Source of the DNA: Liolophura sinensis
Taxonomy: Eukaryota > Mollusca > Polyplacophora > Chitonida > Chitonidae
Length of the DNA: 64,000 bases
Direction of reading: 5' to 3'
Assembly: GCF_032854445.1 (NCBI RefSeq)
Contig: NC_088295.1
Span: 6,884,501 to 6,948,500, forward strand
This document shows, piece by piece, positions 10,401-20,276 of the stretch. The translations under genes and the position numbers were made by a program. Position 1 is the stretch's first letter. Each line of letters opens with the position of its first letter. The notes below the pieces were generated by a model that was not told the DNA's origin, searched no databases, and worked only from the letters and a program-made list of their open reading frames with translations.

Positions 10401-13400
10401 GTACCTGACTGGCATCACCCAGGTAAGGCCTGTGTGCTGAGTGACTTCTGTAAGTACCTGACTGGCATCACCCAGGTAAGGTCTGTGTGCTGAGTGACTT
10501 CTGTAAGTACCTGACTGGCATCGCCCAGGTAAGGCCTGTGTGTTTTTAATGACTTCTGTAAGTACCTGACTGGCATCCCCCAGGTAAGATCTGTGTGCTT
10601 AGTGACTTCTGTAAGTACCTTACTGGCATCGCCCAGATAAGGCCTGTGTGCTTAGTGACTTCTGTAAGTACCTGACTGGCATCACCCAGGTAAGGTCTGT
10701 GTGCTGAGTGACTTCTGTAAGTACCTGACTGGCATCACCCAGGTAAGGTCTGTGTGCTTAGTAACTTCTGTAAGTACCTGACTGGCATTACCCAGGTAAG
10801 GTCTGTGTGCTGAGTGACTTCTGTAAGTACCTGACTGGCATCGCCCAGGTAAGTTCTGTGTGCTGAGTGACTTCTGTAAGCAGCTGACAGGCATCACCCA
10901 GGTAAGATCTGTGCACTTAGTGACTTCTGTAAGTACCTTACTGGCATCGCCCAGGTAAGGTCTGTGTGCTGAGTGACTTCTGTAAGCAGCTGACAGGCAT
11001 CACCCAGGTAAGATCTGTGCACTTAGTGACTTCTGTAAGTACCTGACAGGCATCGCCCAGGTAAGGTCTGTGTGCTTAGTAACTTCTGTAAGTACCTGAC
11101 TAGCATCACCCAGGTAAGGTCTGTGTGCTGAGTGACTTCTGTAAGCAGCTGACAGGCATCACCCAGGTAAGGTCTGTGCACTTAGTGACTTCTGTAAGTA
11201 CCTGACTGGCATCACCCAGGTAAGGTCTGTGTGTTGTGACTTCTGTAAGTACCTGACTGGCATCACCCAGGTAAGATCTGTGTGCTTAGTAACTTCTGTA
11301 AGTACCTGACTGGCATCACCCAGGTAAGGTCTGTGTGCTGAGTGACTTCTGTAAGTACCTGACTGGTATCACCCAGGTAAGGTCTGTGTGCTGAGTGACT
11401 TCTGTAAACAGTGAGAAAGTACAAAGGAACAAGGCATCAGTAAATGACACTACAAAATTTTGATACTTGAGAGTTCCTTGGCTTGAAAGGAAGTAGTCAA
11501 CAATGCTTATAAGACTAAGGTGAGGTGTTACATGAAGTTTTTGGGAGATCACATAACCTGCAGATGTAAATATCTGCCACATGTTAGAAATCACATAACC
11601 TGTGAATGTACATATCTGTTTCACATGTTAGAACTCACATAACCTGCAGATGTACATATCTCTGTTATATGTTAGAAATCACATAACCTGTGGATGTACA
11701 TATCTGTGTCACATGTTAGAAACCACATAACCTGCAGATGTAAATATCTGTGTCACATGTTAGAAACCACATAACCTGCAGATGTAAATATCTGTGTCTC
11801 ATGTTAGAAATCACATAACCTGCAGATGTAAATATCTGTGTCACATGTTAGAAATCACATAACCTGCAGATGTAAATATCTGTGTCACATGTTAGAGATC
11901 ACATAACCTGCAGATGTAAATATCTGTGTCACATGTTAGAAATCACATAACCTGCAGATGTAAATATCTGTGTCACATATTAGAAATCTTGTCTTTTACT
12001 TGTTGAAAGTCTTTCTTTAGTGTGGGCCTCTTGATTACTTCCATTCATACATAATCTGAACTCCATCCTATAAAGAATGTCACGACATGATGGCTTTACA
12101 TCACTTGAGAAGTATTTCAAATGTACATTCATGTGCATGGAGTTTGAATACATGTAGCAATAAGGTGGATAAATAATCAAAATTTCAATGTGCAGGAATT
12201 GATGAAGAGAAAAAATGCTATGTGGTTCCCAGTTTTAACGGGACTACATGTGGAAAGTCGAGAGAGTCGGGTGTTATATACTGGTATTTGACTTATAATC
12301 TTGTTCTCATACCTGATCAGGCCCAGGTTGAGGATGGTATTCCTCTGTCTTTGTGTATGAAGAAGTTTGGGCATTGGATAGAGAAACTGAACCGAGAGAA
12401 GAATGTGTTGTTTAACCCTGGGACACCTCATCCTGTGAAGGGGACATTTGTTACCTGGTCAGGTAAGCTATTTAAAAAAAACATTCAGATGTTACATGCT
12501 AGTCAAGCAAACTGACATGCTCTGTGGTACCTGGTGTCATCTTGAGAGAAGGGTAGCCAGCTATAAACTGTATCCAAAACGAGTTGAAAGCAGGTATATC
12601 AGGAACTGTTTCATGGTGTGATGGTTTCATCCCAGAGTGGATGAGTTTCGAGTTTGAATTCTTTTATTGCTAAAAGTTATAGAAATCCTAGTGTAACATT
12701 GGAGACTGATGTTTCATGAAAATGTTTTGGAGTAGATGAACGATGAAGAAAATTGAGGAGCGGAATGTTGGTGAATTACTTGTATAAAGTTCCTGATGGA
12801 AAAGGGTTGTCATTTGTGCCTGCCAAACACCCCAGGACAGAGGATCAGTAACTCTTTTGACAAGTTGTATGACTCAATAGGACTTTTTTTATCTGAAATG
12901 ACAAAAGAATCTGATCTCAGAACTCCTCTATTGCCCTGTTTTCTATGGGAATGGAAAAACACCAGTAACTTACCAATGGTCTCCCCTGAGGCACTCTGGT
13001 TTCTTCCACCATAAAACTGACAGTTGTAATATAGGTGGAACATTATAATAAGTACGTAAATAAGTAAAGTAAGTGTTCAGTAACAAAAGCCAGTGTCCTG
13101 GTGTATCTGATGTTACAGACTGGGATCTCAGCGTATGTTTACAGTATGAGTGTAAGAGGAAGCAGATAATGAAACCTGCCTATCTGAACAGCTGGATTGA
13201 CCTGAGAGCCACATACAGGGTAAGGTTGGTAACTGTGGGCGAGATTTCACTCAGAGTTTCTCCTGAGACTGGTTATCTGTATTGTAAGAGTACTGAATTA
13301 TTCTCTGATAGATTCTGATTTGTTTGATTAAAGAAGACAAAATTAGGCAATTCCTCAATCCATAAAGATGCCCTATTTGGCTCCAAGTTCTTTTAGTTTG

Positions 13401-16400
13401 GCTCCAAGTTCTTTTGGTGCTCTTAGAAAGTGCCCTTTCGGCAGGTTGAGGTTGGCTCTTAGAAGAGCCATTGTGGTCCACTTCTGCAGGCTATTTGTTG
13501 TTGCTAGGCAGTTAGCATGTCCTCCAGAGCTTCAATTCCATAAAGCTGATACCTTAGATCAGCCACCAGGTCAGCCATGGTACAAGCGTATTCTATAAGT
13601 AGCCCCCTCACCCCTAGTGTCACGCCAGCCTGCAGACGGAGATTGTAACGAAATGACTTCTGTGTCTTAGGGCAGGCTGTACTGAAGCTATTCTCATAGA
13701 CATCCAGCTTCTGGTTGAGACATACGATCTGGGCATAGGCATGGTTGAAGCGGAGCTCAGCTTTGTGTAGCTGATCCTCTAGGCTGTGGTTCTCCATGAC
13801 TACTAAGTAATTGTTTGGTGTGTCAGGGAAAATGTAGCAGATGACTTGTCCTGTGGCTTATATACTGGTCATGACATTCAGCAGGGGGGATTTTAGGCCT
13901 GAGTAGAGATCAGGATAGTATTTCCTGGTCTGCTTGGGTTGGGTGGGGGTGGGAGTTAATGGGGAAGGGGAGGGGGGGATTAGGCTAGAGGATAATGTAC
14001 TGTTAGATAAGTACTCACCTGCAGGATTTAGCATGCCCTAATCTGCCTTAATCCACCTTAATCCCATTAATGTCAATCCTTTGAGGATTAATTACTGACC
14101 TCTAAACTGGATTATATTAGTTTGTTCTTTATTTGTGGTGCTAACATATTAAGACCAGGGTGTAGCATATGATATTAAAGACTTAGAGGTAATTGAGAAA
14201 TAACAGACCACCCATCTCCTCAGCTTAGTGCAAGAAAGCACAAGGTTTTAATGTATCCAGTAACTAATTTGATGACAATGTGACAGACGTGTTAACAGTG
14301 TGTTTTCTACATGTAATTTCAACATAACAATGACTGAACATGTAATAGAAGCCTGAAAGTTTTAAAACAACGAACTTGATTACAAGGCAACAGACTTGCA
14401 TTAACAGTGCTTTATCAAATTTCAATATGAAAATGACTGGGCTGCAACATGCGAACGAACTTATAGGACATTTGCCTAAAGTGAGATCTGCTGTTGCAAT
14501 CTGTTTTGTTTTTTTCCAGTTTTTGTTAAAGTGCACAGACTATTTTATTTGAATTCTGTGTAGGATTGTTTTCTGGTTGAATATTGTGAAGCAGAGTAAA
14601 CTTTGAAAAAGGAAACAATGTGCCGACATTAAATGGTGCATGTATACTAAATGTTGCATGTCTAGTAAATGGAGTACGAATAGTACGTGGTGCATGTATA
14701 CTAAATGGTGCATGTCTAGTAAATGGAGCATGAATAGTACGTGGTGCATGTATACTAAATGGTGCGTGTATGGTGTATGGAGCATGAATAGTACGTGGTG
14801 CATGTATACTAAATGGTGCATGTCTAGTAAATGGAGCATGAATAGTACGTGGTGCATGTATACTAAATGGTGCATGTATGGTGTATGGAGCATGAATAGT
14901 ACGTGGTGCATGTATACTAAATGGTGCATGTCTAGTAAATGGAGCATGAATAGTACGTGGTGCATGTATACTAAATGGTGCATGTATGGTGTATGGAGCA
15001 TGATGATCAGAATTTGAAAACAAATACGTGGTTATGTGCTTATAAATAGTTCTTAGCTGACTATTGAGTAGTATTATTCTGTGTTTGTCATTGAAGCCCA
15101 GCAGCAAATCTGTAATACACAGAGGTTTCAATGTATGTTATCAGAATTTCTACAGCCGTAAACCAAATGGATTGAATGGAGCCCTGCAGGACTTGGGGAT
15201 TGAGTTTTCAGGAAGGCAGCACTCAGGTTTGGGGCCATCTTCTGTCTGTCTTCAATATGTGTCTGTACTTCAGTATGCCAACAAGCCGTCTGTTGTTGTT
15301 GCATGTAATCTGGTAAACTTCATTCCTCGACTGCAGTAAAAAAAAAAATAATGTCCCTTTTGTTTATTTTTGCATCTACAATGTGGTCATTTGGAAGAGA
15401 GCCGAAAACTGAATCTGTTGAAATTCTTTGTATCTTATTTTTACTGTCCATCATTGTTGAAAAAGCCTACACCAATAATATGTCTCACGAAAGAAATTAT
15501 TTAATTGTTTTCCAAAGGTTATGCATTTTTCATTGAGATTTTTTATGACCAAAGAAGATATTTGTTACGAGTACAGTAAGTATGTCATGTTTTGTAGGTG
15601 TAGACGATGCTCGAAACACAGCACACCTTGCCTGGCGCATGATGCGTGATGGCTGCATCCTGAATGTCACTAAAACTATAAAGGTAGGATAGCAAAGGTG
15701 GTAATACATCAAAGGAAGCTTTGCTAGCCAACCAGAGAACTATAAAGGTAGGATAGCAAAGGTGGTAATACATCAAAGGAAGCTTTGCTAGCCAACCAGA
15801 GAACTATAAAGGTAGGATAGCAAAGGTGGTAATACATCAAAGGAAGCTTTGCTAGCCAACCAGAGAACTATAAAGGTAGGATAGCAAAGGTGGTAATACA
15901 TCAAAGGAAGCTTTGCTAGCCAACCAGAAAACTATAAAGGTAGGATAGCAAAGGTGGTAATACATCAAAGGAAGCTTTGCTAGCCAACCAGAAAACTATA
16001 AAGGTAGGATAGCAAAGGTGGTAATACATCAAAGGAAGCTTTGCTAGCCAACCAGAGGAGATAGTCTCGCAAACTGTCTGCCGTGACTACAGTTATTTAT
16101 TGTGCTACTTTTGTTGTTAGACATGAACAGAAATGTAGTTCTACAGCACTGTGATATGTACAAACTTGTCATGTTTTGTGTACATGGGGTGAATACCATC
16201 TTGAGCAATCATCTTTATAACTTTATTTCCTCAGTTAACCTTTAATACTTTGTGCTGTGTCATTGTTAGAAATAAAATAGCTTATATTGTTTTACCTGAT
16301 ATTATCACAAACTTAAACTTAGCAAACACTTTTTGTACTCATCTGATGGTGCTTTATGGATGTAAAAATTCTTGTAATAAACCACTTTTATCAAGGATGT

Positions 16401-17884
16401 AAGAGTTGTTTGTTTACTCAGTTTTATTACTCTTTCTTCAGGAGCTGGGCAGAGGGTCCAGTGTGGGGTTGTCAGTGAGCGCACAGGAAAAGAGTCCAGG
16501 CAGAACCAGTGACTTGCAGCCAGCTGACGACATGCAGGATACCTCAGTACTGCAGCTGTTCAAAAGGCCATTACCCCCAGTTACCTCCTGTCTAACCTCC
16601 CCATCTCTCAGATCCCCAGTACGAAAACAGCCCAGAGTCATACCAAACTCTTTGTCAAAATCTTCGACAGACTCCGACATCGGAGCTACATCAGTCAAAT
16701 GTGATAGACGTGCAGAAATTGGCAGGTTCACGGTATCAACACTATCTTCAGAAGAGTCCAGAATATCTGAAAGTACAGTCTTCAAAAAACCCAAATCTCC
16801 TGTATCCAGCAAACCCGTTAACATGCCATTCACTAAGACAACTAGTACAGTGTTACACAGGCCCGATAATACGGTATTCACTAAACCAGCAAGTGCCATG
16901 TCAAGTAGATCCGGGAATGCGGTATTCACTAAACAAGCAAGTACTGTGTCAAGCTCTGTGCCTAGGTGTTCAGAAAATGCAGCATTCTCTAAACCAGCAA
17001 ACGCTGTGTCAAGTAGATCAGTTAATGCAGTTTTCACTAAACCAGCAAGCACTGTGCTGAGTAGATCAGAGAATGCAGTATTCAAAAAACCAGCATGTTC
17101 CATGTCAAATAGATCAGGGGAAACAGTATTCGCTAAACCAGCATGTGCTGTATCAAGTAGATCAGGAAACAAAATATTCACAAATAAAGCACCAGTTTCA
17201 AATACATCTGGTAGCGACAATGTACTCCTCAACAGGATAACAAAACAATACTCTGAACCAAGGTCAGTAGCGGATTTGAAATCCAAGAACATGTTGTTGA
17301 ATGCAAAATTGGTAAATACTCCTGGATGTAAGACTTCAGGCTCTACATCCTGCCTAGAGCTTGACAAGGAAAATCAGGTACCAAGCCTTAAACAACCAAG
17401 CCCATCTTGTGTCAACTCGACTTCTGTTAACAGAAACAGGACTCCAAGTCCTCTGTACAAGGCTCATCAGATGGGTATGGTCACCCCAGTGGCTGCCACA
17501 AGGCCTCTGGGCGAGTCACTCAAATGCTGGAGCTCTGCTAGCATCACCCCACCGCTGTGCCTCTGTGGGAAGCGGTCCAAGCGGCGCCTTGTCCAGTCAC
17601 CAGGACCAAACCAAGGACGATGTTTTTACAGCTGTCCTTCCGGCAGAAGGCCAGATTTGGTACAGAGTAAAAAGTCTGCAGGCTGTCAGTTCTTTAAGTG
17701 GGAAACTATATTATCCAAAGGTCAGACAAAGTTTGCTCCTGCACCATCCAGAAATGCCATGTCCACTGGGTTGTTGAGGCGACACACCAGTATAGTACAA
17801 CCTGACAATCGCCTGACTGCATCATGTAACAAACACCTGAGGAAATCCAATCTGCCAGCCAGACCGTCGCTGCATATGAGGTGA
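7466..17884 (+). CDS. ERI2: ERI1 exoribonuclease family member 2-like (DEDDh 3'-5' exonuclease with GRF zinc finger)
   Basis: Eight coding exons: 7466-7523, 7878-7958, 8228-8355, 12321-12462, 13119-13219, 15145-15226, 15598-15683, 16442-17884; all phases agree and total 706 codons plus stop (human ERI2 is about 690 aa). The exonuclease domain occupies roughly residues 21-225: the DFE motif gives D30 and E32, TWSDWDL gives the second Asp, and HSGVDD gives H196 and D201, so the DEDDh set is complete. A low-complexity Ser/Lys-rich middle carries 48-bp coding repeats. Near residues 599-648 is a GRF-type zinc finger (CLCGKRSKRR ... FYSCPSG ... CQFFKWE) as in vertebrate ERI2. Exon 1 uses donor GTAACA, the only choice that keeps frame; an N-terminal extension from an upstream exon is possible. 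Introns 3 and 7 begin with tandem copies of their own donor. A histone-type gene lies in intron 5 on the other strand. Confidence 0.93.
8310..11410 (+). repeat. 53-bp array made from ERI2 exon 3 end plus donor site
   Basis: About 57 copies of a 53-bp unit begin in the last 46 bases of ERI2 exon 3 and fill the start of intron 3. Each copy keeps the exon end (CTGAGTGACTTCTGTAAG ... ATCACCCAG) and the donor GTAAGG. Most copies also turned exon TCTGTAAGCAG into TCTGTAAGTAC, giving a second donor-like GTAAGT per unit. Some copies keep the original GTAAGCAGCTGAC. Long minus-strand reading frames across the array are shadows. Confidence 0.95.
11549..11988 (+). repeat. 44-bp minisatellite in ERI2 intron 3
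   Basis: About ten copies of a 44-bp unit with ACATAACCTGCAGATGTAA and a TGTCACATGTTAGAA end. It is wholly intronic and not derived from a flanking exon. Confidence 0.9.
13431..13442 (-). promoter_or_regulatory. Candidate histone downstream element
   Basis: On the minus strand, a purine-rich GCCGAAAGGGCA begins about 12 nt after the stem-loop. Histone pre-mRNAs carry a purine-rich element at this distance that pairs with U7 snRNA. The match is by position and composition only. Confidence 0.4.
13454..13469 (-). promoter_or_regulatory. Histone-type mRNA 3' stem-loop
   Basis: Minus strand GGCTCTTCTAAGAGCC: a 6-bp stem with the four-base loop TCTA, matching the loop rule UYUN and the invariant GG...CC stem of metazoan replication-dependent histone mRNAs. 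It is preceded by ACAAT and followed by AACCTC (the usual tail is ACCCA). It sits 34 nt after the stop codon of the 97-aa reading frame, within the usual histone range. SLBP would bind this RNA element. Confidence 0.8.
13504..13797 (-). CDS. Nested intronless 97-aa protein with histone-gene layout, family unknown
   Basis: One uninterrupted reading frame from ATG 13797 (context AGTCATGG, good for initiation) to TAG 13504, antisense within ERI2 intron 5. It starts MENHSLEDQLHKAELRF, looks mostly helical, has three Cys, and has a conserved-looking centre (SFRYNLRLQAGVTLGVRGLL). It is roughly neutral in charge and has no histone fold, signal peptide or zinc motif that I can see. A TATA box lies 60 nt upstream and a perfect histone-type stem-loop 34 nt downstream, so the transcript is predicted to be non-polyadenylated and made in S phase or in the germline. 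I do not recognise the protein. It could be a lineage-restricted family that acquired histone-type processing. Confidence 0.72.
   Translation of the reverse strand: MENHSLEDQLHKAELRFNHAYAQIVCLNQKLDVYENSFSTACPKTQKSFRYNLRLQAGVTLGVRGLLIEYACTMADLVADLRYQLYGIEALEDMLTA
13857..13864 (-). promoter_or_regulatory. TATA box of the nested gene
   Basis: Minus strand TATATAAG, 60 nt before the ATG. A start site about 25-30 nt downstream would give a leader of roughly 30-35 nt, typical of replication-dependent histone genes. Confidence 0.55.
14632..15003 (+). repeat. 18-bp repeat with 108-bp higher-order period, ERI2 intron 5
   Basis: 18-bp monomers of the type GTATACTAAATGGTGCAT, TCTAGTAAATGGAGCAT and AATAGTACGTGGTGCAT alternate in a fixed order that repeats every 108 bp. 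Since 18 is a multiple of 3, several frames on both strands stay open (up to 201 codons). These are not genes. The array ends about 140 bp before ERI2 exon 6. Confidence 0.9.
15674..16057 (+). repeat. 64-bp array spanning the ERI2 exon 7 donor
   Basis: Six nearly identical 64-bp copies. The first begins 10 bases inside exon 7 (AACTATAAAG, exon end 15683) and each copy carries the donor GTAGGA. Near identity indicates recent amplification. The rest of intron 7, 16058-16441, shows nothing further. Confidence 0.95.
16820..17195 (+). repeat. 48-bp coding repeat inside ERI2 last exon
   Basis: About eight diverged copies of a 16-residue unit with consensus close to NAVFTKPASTVSSRSE, in frame, in the disordered region between the exonuclease and the GRF finger. 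One copy is interrupted by a short SVPRC insert. The antisense frame is also open for 309 codons; that is a by-product of the repeat. Confidence 0.85.
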
Positions 17885-18595
17885 TGAAGAATGGGACTTG
17901 CTAGAACTCTCAAAAACAGCAACAACTGTCTTTTTATTGCTTGTTTTGGAATGTACGCAATGCTGACACAAACCCCCAAACAAATAGTTATAAAATTTTT
18001 TGATAAGAATTATACAATGTTATATTCTGCACATGGGATATGATAAACAATGGAAAGAACATTATCTGTGTCAGGTTAGCGAAAGACCAATAATGACTGT
18101 ACTGCTCCATGTGTATGGGGGCTTCTATAAACCTGATTCATTTCAGTCTGTGTAACAGTACATAAATAATATTTTATTAGGACCAAATTGTGTCTTGTTT
18201 TAAAAATATTTACCATGATTACCAGAAATGACCAATTCACAGAGCCAAGGAACAATAGTCTTCTGGACAGAGTTCCATCTCTTCCGAATCATGCAGGAAA
18301 AACCCTGTCTGGTGTTAGGGGTGTAGCTCATTGAGTAAGGTACACAACTCCTGGCTAGAATGCACACAAGTTTCGGCTTTAATCTAGGCTTTTGGACCAG
18401 GAAGTATTACATACCAGGGCCTTGGTGAAAATAAGCAGTACTTGTGTGGCCATCAGTAATATGCCAAAGGGCTAGATGCTTTATTCCACACGCTCCTGCT
18501 TCCTTCATCATCCTATAGGCCAAAAAGTCTTGTATTTGATTCCAGGGCCAAAAATTCCTGTATTAGATACCAGGGCCAAAAAGCACTCTACATAT
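17885..18595 (+). other. ERI2 3' region with a decayed tRNA-like segment
   Basis: Contains the presumed 3' UTR of ERI2. At 18316-18395 a tRNA-like sequence has an A-box-like TAGCTCATTGAGTAAGG and a poor B box (TTTCGGCTTTAATC). It is probably the head of an old SINE and not a tRNA gene. Confidence 0.35.
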
Positions 18596-20036
18596 ACAGT
18601 GTCGATCAGCTATTTGTTATGGTATGATGGGTGTCCCACAACCACTGACCATAAACAAGGGCACAAGTTGATCAGGTACTTATTATGGTATGATATGTGT
18701 TCCCTGACCACAAACCATAAACAAGGGTACATGTTGATCAGGTCCTTGTTATGGTATGATGGGTGTCCCACAACCACTGACCATAAACAAGGGCGCAAGT
18801 TGATCAGGTACTTGTTATGGTATGATGGGTGTTTCCTTGTCACTAACCGTAAACAAGAACACGTGTTGATCAGGTACTGGTTATGGTATGATAGGTGTAC
18901 CCTGACCTACTATATAATAAACCATAAACAGGGACACATCTTGATTAAGTATTCGTTATGGCATGACGGGTGATCCCTGACCAGTAACCATGAACAAGGG
19001 CACATGTCGATCAGCTGTTTGTTATGGTATGATGGGTGTTCCCTGACCACTAACCATAAACAAGGGCATAAGTTGGTCAGATACTTATTATGGTATGATG
19101 TGTGTTTCCTGACCACTAACCATAAACAAGGGTACATGTTGATCAGGTACTTGTTATGGTATGATGGGTGTTCCCTGACCACTAATCATAAACAAGGGTA
19201 CATGTTGATCAGGTACTTGTTATGGTATGATGGGTGACCCCTGACCAATAACCATAAACAAGGGTACATGTTGATCAGGTACTTATTATGGTACGATGTA
19301 TGTTCCCTGACCACTAACCAGAAACAAGGGCACATGTTGATCAGGTACTTGTTATGGTATGATGGGTGTTCCCTGACCACTAATCATAAACAAGGGTACA
19401 TGTTGATCAGGTACTTATTATGGTATGATGGGTGATCCCTGACCAATAACCATAAACAAGGGTACATGTTGATCAGGTACTTGTTATGGTATGATGGGTG
19501 TTCCCTGACCACTAACCATAAACAAGGGCATAAGTTGGTCAGATACTTATTATGGTATGATGTGTGTTTCCTGACCACTAACCATAAACAAGGGTACAAG
19601 TTGATCAGGTACTTGTTATGGTATGATGGGTGACCCCTGACCAATAACCATAAACAAGGGTACATGTTGATCAGGTACTTATTATGGTATGATGGGTGTT
19701 CCCTGACCAATAACCATAAACAAGGGTACATGTTGATCAGGTACTTATTATGGTATAATGGGTGATCCCTGACCAATAACCATAAACAAGGGTACATGTT
19801 GATCAGGTACTTGTTATGGTATGATGGGTGTTCCCTGACCACTAATCATAAACAAGGGTACATGTTGATCAGGTACTTATTATGGTATAATGGGTGATCC
19901 CTGACCAATAACCATGAACAAGGGTACATGTTGATCAGGTACTTGTTATGGTATGATGGGTGTTCCCTGACCACTAACCATAAACAAGGGCACAAGTTGA
20001 TAAGATACTTGTTATGGTGTTCCCTGACCATAAACA
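18596..20036 (+). repeat. 66-bp intergenic satellite
   Basis: About 22 copies of a 66-bp unit containing TTGTTATGGTATGATGGGTG and ACCATAAACAAGGG, lying between ERI2 and survivin. The unit is a multiple of 3 and stop-poor, so open frames of 60-165 codons appear on both strands. They are not genes. The array runs straight into a SINE tail. Confidence 0.92.
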
Positions 20037-20037
20037 G

Positions 20038-20145
20038 GGCACATGCTCATGCTGGCTTCCCCTCTGGGGTCTGCCCGGTTCTTCGTACCATGATGCTGGC
20101 CGACACAATATAAGTGAAAAACACCAATCAAATAAATAAGTACAT
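20038..20145 (+). mobile_element. SINE fragment, 3' part (family A)
   Basis: Matches the CATGCTGGCTTCC, CTGCCCGGTT and ACCATGATGCTGGCC blocks of family A and ends in CAAATAAATAAG. The head is replaced by the upstream satellite. Confidence 0.65.
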
Positions 20146-20276
20146 GCTGTCATCTACGAGTTCTACATCTAGAGTGACGTCCCCTTAACACACTCTTCTA
20201 AATTGGTCGCAGGCGCGTGACATCCCGCCAGGATTTGAAAAAACACAGCATAAAGTTTTCAGAATTGGACTGCAGA

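Noticed and set aside
8310-11410. CRISPR-like array (53-bp regular repeats)
   Set aside because: Repeats are contiguous with no unique spacers, and the unit is a copy of a eukaryotic exon end. The DNA is clearly eukaryotic.
13504-13797. Nested frame as a core histone or histone H1 gene
   Set aside because: The protein lacks any histone-fold motif and is not Lys/Arg-rich; only the gene layout is histone-like.
16438-17367. 309-codon antisense frame under ERI2 last exon
   Set aside because: Mirrors the coding repeat; no splice, promoter or domain evidence. The sense strand has a clear GRF finger and correct phase.
18316-18395. Possible tRNA gene
   Set aside because: A box is passable but the B box is poor and no cloverleaf forms; more likely an old SINE head.
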